NCBI GenBank assembly: GCA_037833965.1
Contig: AP031358.1
Location: 690,001 to 754,000, forward strand
Length of the DNA: 64,000 nt
Reading direction: 5' to 3'
Source of the DNA: Marchantia polymorpha subsp. ruderalis
Taxonomy: Eukaryota > Streptophyta > Marchantiopsida > Marchantiales > Marchantiaceae
Notes under the pieces: generated by a model
Seen by the model: only the letters and a program-made list of their open reading frames with translations
What the model was told of the DNA's origin: nothing
The model's database searches: none
Program-made: the position numbers and the translations under genes
Part shown: positions 13,180 through 26,048 of the stretch, in pieces
How the letters are laid out: each line of letters begins with the position of its first letter
Numbering within the stretch: the stretch's first letter is position 1

Positions 13180-13785
13180 TTACGAGTCTCTGATTCTTGA
13201 TGCACTTCGAGACGATGAGTGCCATCTTGAATAATGATTTGAAGTTCGGCAATTAATCAAATCTTTGCTTAAGTTGTTCAATGAATGAGCTACATATTCA
13301 TATGCATAATCGACGTCACGATTGTCCATCAGTTGATTACGAAGAGCTAACATTGCATTACACGTATTTGAAATAAAAGCATCCGCGATATTACTTCCAA
13401 AAAATGAAGCAATTTGATCAAGCACCGATCTCACTTTTATACGAAGCTCACTCGCGGACTTACTCTTGGAGTCTACTCTCAGATATTCCACAAATCATGA
13501 ATGGAGACCATGGGCAATGATGTTAGACATGCTCCGAGACAACACAATTGAAGCATCGTCCATACCAACCGCGGTTGATTGCGATTCCTTGCCCATATGC
13601 ATATGTTGTTGTGAATAACAGTTTGAAAGCAATTGATTGCTTAACACATCGGGTGATAGAATGATACAAATTGGAAGAAGACTTCTTGAAAAAATTCTAC
13701 CAGGCTGAATTATCGAACATATGAAAGTTTGTACCGGTTTGATGCATGGCTGAAACAAACAAAGAATAGAGCATCTGCTTCTCAT
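13180..13785 (-). pseudogene. Possible decayed coding fragment, family unknown
   Basis: On the minus strand one frame stays open for about 200 codons except for a TGA at 13492-13494. The predicted text includes DDASIVLSRSMSNIIAHGL before the stop, and LRIKVRSVLDQIASFFGSN and NAMLALRNQLMDNRDVDYA after it. The composition is protein-like, with helix-forming patterns, yet I recognise no domain. It could be a remnant of a transposase or host gene, or chance in AT-rich DNA. It lies about 800 bp from the inverted-repeat transposon at 14595, but nothing ties the two together. Confidence 0.25.
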
Positions 13786-14594
13786 CTAAGTTGAATCCAA
13801 TTAATATCTTTGCATTCATCCAATCAACAATAGACGAACTCTTTCTCGTAATGAATCCCGACCGTGCCATGTTCTAAGCAACTAGTTTTCCAATCACCTA
13901 CTCAGATTTTTCATGAGATTGAAAATCCGTCTATAACAAAGCTGTAAGATTGTTGGTGTTTGTAATTAACATATGCAATGAAGCAAGTGGAGGAAGTCGT
14001 CCAAGATTAGTATTAACGGAGCGCGCATAGTGGTCACAATTGGCGAGATTAGTTTTCATATTCGATGAAGTTGTAAATCAAGGATTTGCAATGCTTGCAT
14101 TACGACCTAGCAATCTTAAACTTGATATTAGTTGGAAGATGTTCAAAGGGTAACCACTGAATTCCTTTACTTCGACTTAAGCCACCCATCACTTGACAAT
14201 GAAGCTTAATCACCTGCAACAATTTTAATCCAACCTCGCCACATAGTTTGCAAATTATGATAGTGGAAATTGAGTTGTGTAGCGCAATGAAATGAAATCA
14301 AACTATTCTGACTTCGTGACGCACATGCAGTGTTGTTGCTATGCACCATCATTTGCTCGCATTTCAGACGTGGATGGCGAAGAGAATGCTCCTAAATTCA
14401 ATTGTGCCATGTCGATCCAACTAAGACACGCACTTTTCGAAGCGCATCATTTGCTCGCATTCCAGATATGGACTGTCGAGTACCTAGATTCAGTTGACGT
14501 GATGTAATTTTTGAACAAGAAATTGTCTTACTCTGCTTTAACAACGCCCATGAAGGTGTCTTGGTGCACATCATCATTTTCTTGAAGTCCATAT

Positions 14595-15455
14595 AGAGTT
14601 AAACCTCCCAATAGTGACATATATTGGTACTTGGGTTTTATGTCACGATTGTGAGGTGTCACTCACAAGAGTAAAATGCTTATAACGTCCTAATAGTAAC
14701 ATACATACGTGTTAGAATTGGATGTCATTGTTGGGAGGTGCATAATTTTAATATTACCTCCTAATAGTAACATACATTGGTGTTGGTGTTAGATGTCATT
14801 AATGGGAGGTGTCAATTATTTTTAAAAAAGCTCATAGATTTATTATCCTTCATTATATCAATAATAGGATAGTCTTTAAATGTGTTGTTTGGTTTCAAAA
14901 TGGTCTTCATTTGCACATTTGTATTGTTCACGACGATTAACATAGACATTGTAATTATGTTTGAATTCATACTAATACACAAAAATCTGAGTGAAAAAAT
15001 TGATGATAGTATATGTAATGAATTATTTTACTAAAGCCCAAAAAGAGTGAATTGTTGAGTTATAACTTAAAATAAACTTATGCCACATTTTTTTTAAACC
15101 TCCTAGCTATGTATTGTGATAATGATAGGAAATTTTACTCCCAAATTACATTTGAAATTTTCACGGTTGAAAAATATCACATCACTATTGGGAATAGTGA
15201 TGTACAGTTCTTATTGCGCAAATTTACAAGTTAGAAACTAATGGTTCTGGAATATTAAGTCACTATTGGGAATAGTGACGTACAGTTCTTATTGCGCAAA
15301 TTTACAAGTTAGAAACTAATGGTTCTGGAATATTAAGTCACTATTGGGAATAGTGACGTAAAATTCTTATTGCGCAAATTTACAAGTTAGAAACTAATGG
15401 TTCTGGAATATTAAGTCACTAATGAGAGGATTACACTATTGGGAGGTTTAACTCT
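14595..15455. mobile_element. Non-autonomous DNA transposon with perfect 22-bp terminal inverted repeats
   Basis: The left terminus 14595-14616 starts AGAGTTAAACCTCCCAAT and is the exact reverse complement of the right terminus 15434-15455. Variants of the terminal word recur inside, such as CCTAATAGTAACATACAT near 14690 and 14765 and CACTATTGGGAATAGTGA from 15183 on, which gives subterminal repeats typical of MITE-like elements. No transposase frame is present in the 861 bp. A target-site duplication is not clear: flanks are ...CCATAT and GTGTC.... The superfamily therefore cannot be named from the sequence alone. Confidence 0.8.
15183..15420. repeat. Three tandem 78-bp units inside the MITE-like element
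   Basis: Units start at 15183, 15261 and 15339 with CACTATTGGGAATAGTGA, itself a dyad (CACTATT-GGG-AATAGTG). Each continues through TTATTGCGCAAATTTACAAG to GGTTCTGGAATATTAAGT. The units are nearly identical to each other and share their first word with the element terminus. Confidence 0.9.
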
Positions 15456-17120
15456 GTGTCAAATGTTCCCAAGTTTCAGGATTTTACTCGGCTGGTTAGT
15501 ACTAAACCTCTTAAATACTGAACTTAAGACATCTTAAGTTCAAACCTTTGAAGCTATGGAAGTTGATTTAGGAAGCATCCATAACAATGGCACGAGTAAC
15601 ATGATTATCATAATGTATGTTCAACCGTAAACCCTTTAAAAAATCTTTCATTCAAGAGACAAGAGTATGAGCACACACTATGACCAGGCTCATAATTAAG
15701 ACAATGAGCAAAGTCCAAGCCTTCTATCATTGCCAACCTCCTTCCATTATGCTTGTATTTGAAGCTTGGTGAACTTTTACCTATTTGATGCACCTGCTTC
15801 TACTTTTTTAACTAGAGTCGTCTCGACATCACCAACATATGTCTTCTCTAGAACGAATTCTGGAATCGGTGATGCTCACACACACCCACTTGGCAATCCA
15901 TCTTTGAGTCAATGTCAAAGTAAAAGTCGTCAGTTGTGCATGACTTCATTATCAAAGATTTTCTTCCGTAGTCTTCCCTAATAAAATAACTGACTCCACA
16001 TTTGGTGACGAAACTAGTCAACTGATCAGACCAGGGAAAGGATCTCTATCTACAGTCAAAGGTACGGAAAAACACGCAATGGAGATAATGGTTTCTATAT
16101 TTGGCCGGTGTTGGATCCTCGTGTGCTCAAATGGCGAAATGATTTAGATTTTGCGGCTCTAACAATTTCTATTAAGCAACCGACATGAATTACAGATGTC
16201 AAATTGGTTTTCCCTTGGGTTTGAAAGTTTGAATGTGCACGGTGCGGTTTCGAAAATATTTGGGTAGGTTTCAAGGCTGTCATGTGACTAAGGCTTCCAA
16301 TATCACAAATTTAGTCGCACCAGCTGCTCTAAAAAGGTCTGGCGTGCATGGATAATGTAAGTCATGAAAAATTATATGTCACAAATCAACTAATATTGGA
16401 AGTCTTACTAAACACGGCCACGAGCGGTCTGAACATCAGACGAGAACCAGTTTCTATCTCGTAGCTCACATGCTCGATTGGAGTCGACATTCCTGACTAT
16501 CAAACAATGCTAAAACTAGCGTCATAAATCATATATCCATTCAAAGGATCATGTTACTTCTCTCTGTATATGGTATGGCATGTACACATTCCTCGGTGAA
16601 GTGGTGTATCACGACCCTCCTTGCATCAAGTGTGCTGATTGGCTGAACTTGAAAACAAAGCAAATCTCAAATTTCACATCTCGAAGCAATTTCCTGTTAC
16701 GCACATTATTATATCCTCAGTCCTATGTTGCAGTAATTTGTAATGTTTGCCGTGTGTTCATTATTTTCAAATAAAAATATTTTGGAAAAGAGCGATTTCA
16801 ATTTTCATATTCTTCCTCAGCGGATGACTAGGTCAAACTTCACCTCAAATTCACCAGAACATTGTTGTTGGAGAAAATTTGTATATATTTTTTTGTGATC
16901 TAGAAACCTAGAAAACTCAGTGAGATATGAAATATAGTTTTAACTTGATACCTCCTATTTATTTATTTCATATTATTTTTATATGATTAAGTATTGACTT
17001 TAAGATCTAGGTAAATTATCAAATTCTCTCAACGATATTCTTTATCTAAAATCTTTTCACATTCATCATCACCTTGTGTGTTTTATACGAAATCTTGTTA
17101 TTATGAAATTAATAGGATTT

Positions 17121-17142
17121 CATATATATATATATATATATC
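17121..17142. repeat. (TA)n microsatellite
   Basis: About eleven consecutive AT/TA dinucleotides lie in very AT-rich DNA. Confidence 0.9.
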
Positions 17143-20100
17143 TTATTCTTTCAATACAATATTTTTTACACTTATTGATCATGGCATGATTCTTGTGTTT
17201 TCTATGACTACGTAAAATACAATTTCATTCGAAAATTTAATTTTTTTCTATGAGACAAAGTCTACAAGAAGCTTAAAATATTTTTTATATTTTTTGCACT
17301 TTTGGTTTTCAAAAGATAAATACATATCCAAATTTATGATCATGATTAATTATCTAGCAGCATCAATTGGGTTAAAGAGAAATTTTAGAAAACCAAAATA
17401 AAAATATGTAGAGAATGAAGATGTTTATTAAGAATTCATGTTCAGGTAGAATATATTAAAATAACTTGAATCTCTTCATGTAAAGCATTACATGTTCATC
17501 CATGCTAATTTTTGATACCTCAACATGTATGCATTTCCAAATCAAAAAATACGCAGTGAATCACTTCGAAATTACAGTTGTCACCTTTCAAAGTCTTCGT
17601 ATTGTATGTAACAGCCCTACTTTGATAGGAATTGCACATGCAGAAACATTTACATCACCAGTTTATGTGTAAAGGCTAGCTTGAATTGTAATCTTAGCAC
17701 ATATTAAAAACTTGTTTGAGCAATGATCGGTGACCTCTTTGTACCGAAATAAAGAAACTGAAATCGCTTTAATCCATCCAAGATATTAAATTTCTTCCAT
17801 TATGAGAACTAGAAGAGTCCGTGGTTCATATTATTGATCTTCTGATACATGCTCGAAGAGATTTGAGTCTTCGTCTAATCGTTTGTTTGTTTGGGTTCCA
17901 TTCTTCGCTTTACAGTCTTAACTACATGTAGGTTTTCTAAGTTATGGGGTTTGTTGCAGGTTCCCAAACAGAGTGCCCTAAGACATCAATTCGAAAATCA
18001 AGTTCAAGTTCACGTGTATTTCTATCTTAAGTCTTTTATGTGACTGAAAGCTAAGGCCGAGGGGACTTTAAATTTTAATATATCAACACATGAAACCAAC
18101 AGAATGCAGCAGCTGCTGAGTAGGTGAATAATCATCCTAAATAGAAAGAAGAAGAAATTACTTCGTTGGGTTCTTTATATCATTCTGATGTGGTTCAGTG
18201 TAAGTGTCAAGGCCTTCATCTTCAATTGAGTCGAAATATATACACGAGTGTGGATCTTTTTGTTTAATATTAAGGCTTCCCACATATATTAATGAGTAAA
18301 AAATCAGGCATCGTAACCTTTCTTCTTTATTCTTGGGTTTCCAAAACTGACACTTTTGCTCACCTTCACTATCCAATCCTTGGAATATCCAAGCATGCAG
18401 CTCTCAGGTCATATCTTGTGGCCACAGAAAGAGGCCAACCTGCTACCAAATAACGACGTAGTGGGGTGGGGAAACAGCAATTCTATACCAAATCTTCCTT
18501 TTTTTTTTTTTTTTTTAATATCCTCTGTCGTGAAGCGGACTTCTAAAACGACAACCATGCAGAATAATTGTAGGAATAATTGTCTTCTTCTTGGGGGCTA
18601 TTGTGTTCGAGACAAATGGCATTGGGTTAATTCGTAGGGAAAGGAAAGCTGAAATATTGTCATGTCCCGAGGTGGACATAACATAATGAGATATAAATAA
18701 ATGCAGTGAGTGGATGAGTGATATACAGCGGGTGGTGGTTTTGTTCTGGTCGGAAAAGGATGAATAACATTTGAGAAGTTGCTCCTCAGCACTTATTACT
18801 ACGGTATTATAGCCCAGATTTCGGTGACTGCAGTACACTTTGTGCCACAGTAGGTACACCATCCATGTACATTGAGTGCACTTCGTAGTATAAAACAAAC
18901 CACTGTACCCTCGTGTCGTTAATATAAATCCATCGTCGATGGCGAACAGGTGAAAGTTATCATAGTTACTTCTCTAACGTGTATTCTGCAGCAGTATCAT
19001 CAATACATACGTACTCGAGAGTCTATACCCGTAGCAGAACCACGTGATTGACAACTACAGAATGTATCAAACATGCACATGGCCTGGAGGTTGGCTACTC
19101 TACGGAATGCCGTAGATGAACTCTAAGGATTGGTAGTACTGTAGATACGATTAAAACATGAGCAAAACATGAAGGAATTTCAGGTGAGAAAATTATAAAG
19201 TAGAAAAGTAATGCAAGACAATAGAGTGTTGGAATTCATTGGTTGTAGGGAGTTGCTTGCAAAGATCAATCATATTATGAGCGTGGACGTAGTTGTGGAT
19301 CAAGTACAAAGTCAAGGGACCAATGAAGCAAGGAGATCTGCTCACCACAAGAACCCAAGTCTTAGGCTTCACTTAAATGGCATCACTGGATCATTGATCC
19401 CGTAGTGGGGAACAGGTGTGCACCATATCGCTGCATACAGTAGCAGGACCGAGCAGGTTGCAGTAGTAGCTTGCTAAGTTGGGGACTGGGAATTTCTGGG
19501 GGTAGGGAATCCTGCTCCCGAAGCTATCAAGTGGTTACAACATCCACAAAGGAGCCAATAGACATGGAGTCACACACTTCTGCCTCGTCCATTGTGGACC
19601 AACTTGGAGAACCGAAACAAAACAGGCGAAGGCAGCGCTCTTCTGGCAGACTACACTGAATGGGCCATGGGCAAAGGAGGCCAGATATGTTGGATGGTGG
19701 TTGATGCATTCGGTAGTCAAAATCTTCCCCCATTGGACTGAGCCGAGCTAACCACTACAGCACAGGAACATAGGTGGGGATTCCGAAGGTTGAAACATGC
19801 GTACAACATTTTCGGGAGGTAAGAGAAACATGGGAATTTTTACGACCCACTGTGTTTGAAACGGAAGAATAACTTGGACTACAACAACAGCTATATTTTA
19901 CTCGGAGAGACAACGACGTGTACCCTTTACTAGGGATCGCTGTAGGCAGATATAGTCGGTACGAGCAGTCTGTCATGTAGGGAGCCGTATCCGGTCTTTG
20001 AAGAGTGCCATGTTGTTGATGGACAAGACAAATGGTGGTGGATGTAATCAACCTTCTAGGCAGAATCAATGTACAACGATAGATTGTAGTTCGCTCGCCC

Positions 20101-22064
20101 CTCGTGATCTCTCAGGACAAGTTTATTGCATGGAAGGTCCGAGAGCCAATGAGATCGTTCATTATTTGGTATTGGTCGAATCGTAAGATCGTCCGCAGAC
20201 TGGCTGATAATGAGTCCCGACTAGTGCACTGGATTACCCTTTAGGGTGTAATATACTTTCACACATTGCTTCCTCTAGGGTTTTGTTTGGAATCTGGAGG
20301 TCCAACTCTGCAAACCATCCACGATAGGTGTCTTCTTTCTCCACTTATGATTGACTGAAGGAGCACACTGGTTTCAATTGCTTTTAAATTTGAGTAAATA
20401 CTCCAAGGAATGACTGATGAGCTTGTTGAACTGCTAGAGACATTGTACGTTGTTCATGAACTTCACATAATGAAAGATCAAACTTCAGTATCGAAACATT
20501 CTCTAGCAATATCCGTTTTGAAGTTCATATCGTATGGTTTTCATCTTCTAGTATTATTTATGGTAGCAGATAGAGGCAGCGAACCTGCAGGAATGATCAT
20601 CTCTTGCAACATGCAAGACAAATGAAGTTGGTTATATACCGGAACAAGGCTTCAACTTGTTGCGATTAGCTTCTAAGCGAAATTTGTAAATCATCTACTA
20701 GAGGAAGACAACAAGTCGTGATCAGGAGTGCTGATTAGTTTTGTCCCTAATATTCGTACACTTGACTCAGTTTGACCAAGGCTGGATCCTCCATGATCTA
20801 CAGCACAAGACTAACATATCTTGTTTCACACTGACCAAAAATTTATGCGAGAAGCTCAAGCATATCCTAGAAAGTCATGTAGCCATTGGAAGTTGGGAAC
20901 TTTGTTCCACGGTTGAGTTTGAGTCAGTGACACTGCTGCTGCTGCATGTATAGCTGCAGTGCTCTTCCAGTAAAGATTGGAGAATGAGGAGAAGAATGAA
21001 TCCACATAGAAAAACTCCCAAGTATTGTGGAGGATCATGTTGTGTCTGGCAATGTACAGTGTTGGTCTAGATACACATCTTTCTTTTTGAGGATTTGAAT
21101 ATTTTGCAGATGTAAAGTGGGGAAGTGCAAAGCGAGTTGGAGATTCTCCCCGTGCCCGTGCAGCTCATGTCATTCCAAGTGCACAGTGAATAAATAGTTC
21201 AGGCAATTTTATTTATCCTGAGAGCAGAAGCGAGGTAAGATTCCTCACTTCGTGTCTCATAGAATTCATCCGCTATGGTACCATCTGATGCTGGCATCAG
21301 ATGAGACTGTGACATAAAGTCTGATGTCATGAATATCAGTTATCTATCTACCGTTCCACAATTCGAAAAAGCGACTGTTGATTCAAGTTTCATCATCCTC
21401 ATCCTTTCATACAAAGCTCCGCACCTTTCATAGGAACTTGAGGTGGTACCATGAACGTGAGAATGAATGAACGTGGAGCAAGTCAAGGACAAGAAGATAG
21501 TTTAAGAGATATGTCCACGTCGTAACAATGAGTTTTATGTGATGAGCGTCTCATGCATGCTTGGATGTTGGAAACTCGCGCTGAGTGATTCCCACTGACT
21601 TCAGACATGTAATAAATTTCTGTGCAAGGTTTAAGCAAGATAGAGGTGAGATGAGGGTCGAGTAAAAGCCGCATCCCAAGTGGAGCGAACGTGGGCGAGA
21701 GCTGATGTGTCTCCTGGTCACACTTCTGCAGGTCATCGGGAGTATCCACTATAACTTCTAATGAACAAAATCTTTTCTATATCCATTGTACGGGCAGTGA
21801 CTGCGCTTGCAGCTGTACATTCTTGGCGCTAACTATTACTGCACGATGTGATGGAGTTATGTCTGTGGTAACTTCGAGGGTGGAATTTCCGTGTTCCTAC
21901 TTCTCACATCCGACTGCATTCTCGCGTTGAAAGATAAGGCAGCCACGCTCATGCAATCACTACGTTCTCCCTTTTCTTTAACACCAATGTCCTTGAAAGC
22001 TCCTCTTTGACCGAGCAACACTCACAAAAGTGATAATTGCAGGTCTGTATGATGAACATAGGAA

Positions 22065-22092
22065 CCGATGGAGTTTAGAAAAACTCCATCGG
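22065..22092. repeat. Perfect 12-bp hairpin with 4-nt loop
   Basis: CCGATGGAGTTT and AAACTCCATCGG are exact reverse complements around AGAA. There is no gene nearby. It could be a structured transcript element or the relic of a transposon end. Confidence 0.85.
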
Positions 22093-24818
22093 CACATTTT
22101 TATGCTCGCCGGCAGACAAGGTCTCCTCCAGCTTCTCTTGCATGGTTACTCTATCTTCATCGTCCCGTGGGTATATTTCATGGAATATTTACAGTTCACA
22201 TAATTGCATTCTCAATGATGAATATTCGATGACAAGTTCTGGCTCTGCGCATGGTCCGACTCCTATGAAACGTCACCAAATGTCCTGCTCGCGACAACTG
22301 CGAATATGATACGGAGTCATATGAATGTTGGATTTCAGATTATGTGAAAAGCCTCCTAATTACTCTCGTCGTTGAGAAAACTGGATAATCGTTTAGCTGT
22401 CGAATTCCCAACAACTTAAAAGAATCTTTTGCAAGATCTTCTCAGACAGTGGGTCTGTTTAGCTGACAAACTTTACAAGGTTCTCTGTATGATCGTAACT
22501 GTATCACAGTTACTTCTGGTTCAGTGTCTTAGACCACTGCAGTCCTAGCACTGGCCATAATAAACATCTTCTCGTTAGAAAAGAACAACCAGGTACAGCG
22601 TCGCATTTTACCGCTAGAGAGGGTATGCCCCAACTATGAAATATATCCGCAAAAGCTATTATCCTAGAGGTGAAGTGCCAATATTCTTCGTATTACAGGC
22701 CTCCTAATCTAACCCTTACTTTCCACGACAATGTCGTCCCCCTCAGCTTTTGTTTTTCACAAAAGCGCGAGTTGTTAGGAAGATACCATCACTTTAGACT
22801 CGCGTTGTGTAAGAATTTTCTGGGCATGGCTTGGAAGAACGATCACGCGACCTATGAAAGTTAGGCGAGCGTGCATGCCTGTCACCATAGCTATGGATCA
22901 AGCCGTCGCAGTGGAGCAAAAGTGGAAGGTATGAAAAGATAGGGAGAAATGATACTTACGGGTATTCTCTATATATTCCTGGAAGACAAATACAAGACGA
23001 CGTGACAATCACACCAGCCCTTCTCTGATGGCTCCATGCAAGACATTTACAATGTCGGACAAGGATCACCTTCACTCCCAGTGGAGTGAACTATTGAATG
23101 CTGACTATCGGTCACAGTATTGCAAATCTCTGTGTATGATTCTAAGGGAACCTTCCCGCTTCTCACATGTCTAAAGTTTGAGTTTGATAGCTCGTCAAAA
23201 TCCGTCAGGTACTCACAGCCTCTTACATCTTGTCAAATAGTGATTACTGTGGCTATGATCTGAACTTAAAGGAGGACTGCACCCTCGATTGAAGCTTTTG
23301 CATGAAAGCAATCGGCCGTACAAGTTGTTAAGGTTGGTCCATATGAATTGGGTTACCCACCTCTCGGATGTGTAAATCAGACGAAAGTTGACATGTAGTA
23401 GTAGGAAGAGTACTTTTCAGAAGGGGATTGGTTCTTGCCATCCTTTTTGCAGTCAGAGTGGTACTGTGGGAGAGTATGATATGCTTTTACAGACGATGAT
23501 ACCACGTGTGGGTCGTCTTCCAAGAAGAACGAATTTGGGCGGACAAATACGTCCAGGAATCTTGAAATATGAATTCGAAGTACAGACTTACTCTTAGTTG
23601 TAGGGTATGATCCTTACATAATTCCAGCTGTAGCCGATCGTCTCGAGAGCACTACGAGGGAGAATATTGGTTCTATTTCATGCGTTCCGACCAGCAACTA
23701 CTGTCCATAAGTAATTTCATCTGAGAGTTAAATGCCCAACTTTCTAACCAGCAATCATCGTATTTTCTTAAAGGAAGGCGAATCTCCAGGTTCGTCCAGT
23801 ATCTCATCGCAGAGTCGTGAGCAGCTACTCTCAATACGAGCCACATGAGATTTCGCTCCTCGAACCGGTCGGAACTCTGTTTCGACTCCTCTTTAGACCC
23901 TCCGCAGAGAACTGAGCGGAAAGGTCTGTTGAATGTCGAGGACGATATCATCCTCATCAAGCTAGACTTCTGCAAGCTAGAATAAATACTGAGGTGCTGC
24001 TTGGGCAAGGAATCTCAGCTTGTCAGAATCCACTTCCGTTTCAGGATAGAAGTGGAGCCTGCATGCATGCAGGGTGGGTTCACTGTGTACTGGATCGACT
24101 GTCAAAAATCAACACCTTTTCAGGTTACGTCGTATTAAGCTTTTCTATGACATGAGTTTACCTCGAGCTCGGCTCGGACTTCGAATGATTTCAGAGCATC
24201 AGCGTGCACGGATGCACGAGGGGAGTTCTGATTTTTGGAGTCCGGAATCCCAAATAGTGAGTTTTCGCCCAGCGACTGATCTGTTCTAAAGCTGCGCTGT
24301 CTTGTCGGTCTTGCGACTTCTCTAATGCCTGTAGGTGTAGCAAACGAGACAATTTACCCGAGGAATGACTCTGAAGCTCTGTTCCCCCATTTTAGACATT
24401 GCTGCGAGCTCTGTCCAAGCGTGAAGTGTGTCCATACATGTACACAGGCAAGGGGTGATACTGTCAAAACAGGTGGCGTAACCTCTCGAATTCTAGTGAT
24501 GGCTACAGCCTATGCGAACTCAACAAGCTTCCAATATTTTCAGTCGGAGGAGATGTTTTTTTGCATAAACCTCCCAAACAAAATTTGTCCTATCTCTCAC
24601 ACCAGTGATGGCACCCGTATGGATTTGACTTTGTAGTGTCTGAAATTTGGCCTGCAATGCCTGTCAGATATATCATGTCTGTCAGTGTGTGACTTAGACG
24701 TGCATTTCGAGACCTGCAGCTTGGATTCTCGAAGCTCGTCGAGCGCATGCATCATCCAGACTCCAAGTAGGGCGATCGGGGGTTTAAGAGCCATGAGTTC
24801 ATGCGGTCGTGCATGGCT

Positions 24819-26048
24819 TCATGGATTCGATCTGTCGAAGAGCAAATCATCGAGAGCCAGAAGAGGTTCCAGAGCGTCCCGTTTGAACTTCCTGGCGAAA
24901 AGGAATCGACCATTCTGAGAAGCTTGCAAGGCTTGGATGAGGTTCGGGGTGATGTCCTCTCTGCCGAAGCTCTGAGGATGGCCTCCCTTGCTTCCATTCC
25001 AGCTCACAAAGGTGGGAGTCCCCTGGCACGCAGGCTCGTCCAGATTTCCAATCACAGTCTGGATGTAGTGCTCGTCAGGATAGCACGCCGGCCGAACACA
25101 AGGCTGATTGAATTTGGGCCAATACTTTCTATCCCGAATCACCATGACGGCGTGCCTTCTCCTAATGGCAAAGAACTGCAGGCCCAGCCTGAACTCCGAG
25201 AAGGGAACCTCCGGAAGCATGGCTTGATCTCCTCGAGCCCTGTACCTTGACATCATCATAGGCCCGGGAGCTCCCTTCCCGCAGTCTATGAAGCTGCTGG
25301 AGGTTGCATTCAGACGAAGGTACATGGAGCCGAAGCTGAGCAGGGGAATGCAGGTGTCGGAAACCAGGACGAACCACTCGTTGCTGCGATCGTCTTGAAG
25401 TGCATTGGCGATGAGCCTGCGCTCTGCTGCCACCACGTCTGGGTCCGAGCGATGGGTCACGGCGCTGGGCACAGTCCGCCCCCAGAACATGCCCAGGTTC
25501 CGGTGGGAGCCGTGATATCGCAGCCATGAAGGGTCGCTGTGAACGTAGAGGTTGTAAAGCCCCTCGTGCCCCTGGAAAAATCTTCTCCAGAGTGGCTCCA
25601 GTGCAAGTCCGGTGGTTGTCAGAAAGAGGAAGGCAATTTTGGAAGGCATTCCTCGTGCTCCTCCGTTTAGCTTGTCCGTGGCTGAGTCATGATCCGAAAT
25701 GCTGGATGGTGCTCCTTCCCCCTGCAGCTGCAGCTGGAGCTCCATCTCCTCAGCACGCTGCAGAAGCTCGTCATCTGACCAGTTGTGCAGAAATAGATAG
25801 TCTCTTTCGAGCTGGACGTTCTCACTGCCGAAGCTGTGCTGGGCACGAGAGTGGACACCTGCATCTGTTGTAGCAGATTCCGTCTCTCCGATCCATGACT
25901 GGAACTGAAGGGACGGACCTCTCCAGTCCACAAGAAGGAAAACTGCGAAGAGTGCGATACACGAAAGTAGTTGGACGGCGCGCCATGTCACCGTTTTACA
26001 TACAGTGGAGATCGGAGTCATGGGACTCACTTCCTGTATGAGCTTCAT
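24819..26048 (-). CDS. GT14 family glycosyltransferase (Branch / core-2/I-branching, DUF266 type)
   Basis: This is one uninterrupted exon of 409 residues. The start is the ATG at 26048, followed by a short cytoplasmic tail and a hydrophobic anchor at residues about 24-41 (type II Golgi membrane topology). The stem region is followed by the GT14 domain from about residue 136: SKIAFLFLTT at its start, LYNLYVHSDP, FWGRTVPSAVTHRSD, a block of WFVLVSDTCIPLL, then YPDEHYIQTVI and FVSWNGSKGGHPQSF near the end. Two N-glycosylation sequons are visible (NATS, NGSK). Plant members of this family act in the Golgi lumen on cell-wall glycans and arabinogalactan proteins; some are glucuronosyltransferases. 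The short DUF266-type length and motif set fit the plant branch. The acceptor cannot be told from sequence. Nothing appears truncated. Confidence 0.9.
   Translation of the reverse strand: MKLIQEVSPMTPISTVCKTVTWRAVQLLSCIALFAVFLLVDWRGPSLQFQSWIGETESATTDAGVHSRAQHSFGSENVQLERDYLFLHNWSDDELLQRAEEMELQLQLQGEGAPSSISDHDSATDKLNGGARGMPSKIAFLFLTTTGLALEPLWRRFFQGHEGLYNLYVHSDPSWLRYHGSHRNLGMFWGRTVPSAVTHRSDPDVVAAERRLIANALQDDRSNEWFVLVSDTCIPLLSFGSMYLRLNATSSSFIDCGKGAPGPMMMSRYRARGDQAMLPEVPFSEFRLGLQFFAIRRRHAVMVIRDRKYWPKFNQPCVRPACYPDEHYIQTVIGNLDEPACQGTPTFVSWNGSKGGHPQSFGREDITPNLIQALQASQNGRFLFARKFKRDALEPLLALDDLLFDRSNP

Larger units (their letters stand above)
15456..24818. other. Intergenic region, no gene recognised
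   Basis: The sequence is mostly AT-rich with scattered frames of up to about 130 codons that lack recognisable domains. It contains a TA microsatellite (17121-17142), a T17-18 run near 18490 and a 12-bp hairpin (22065-22092). The last kilobase before 24819 probably includes the 3' UTR of the glycosyltransferase. Confidence 0.5.
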
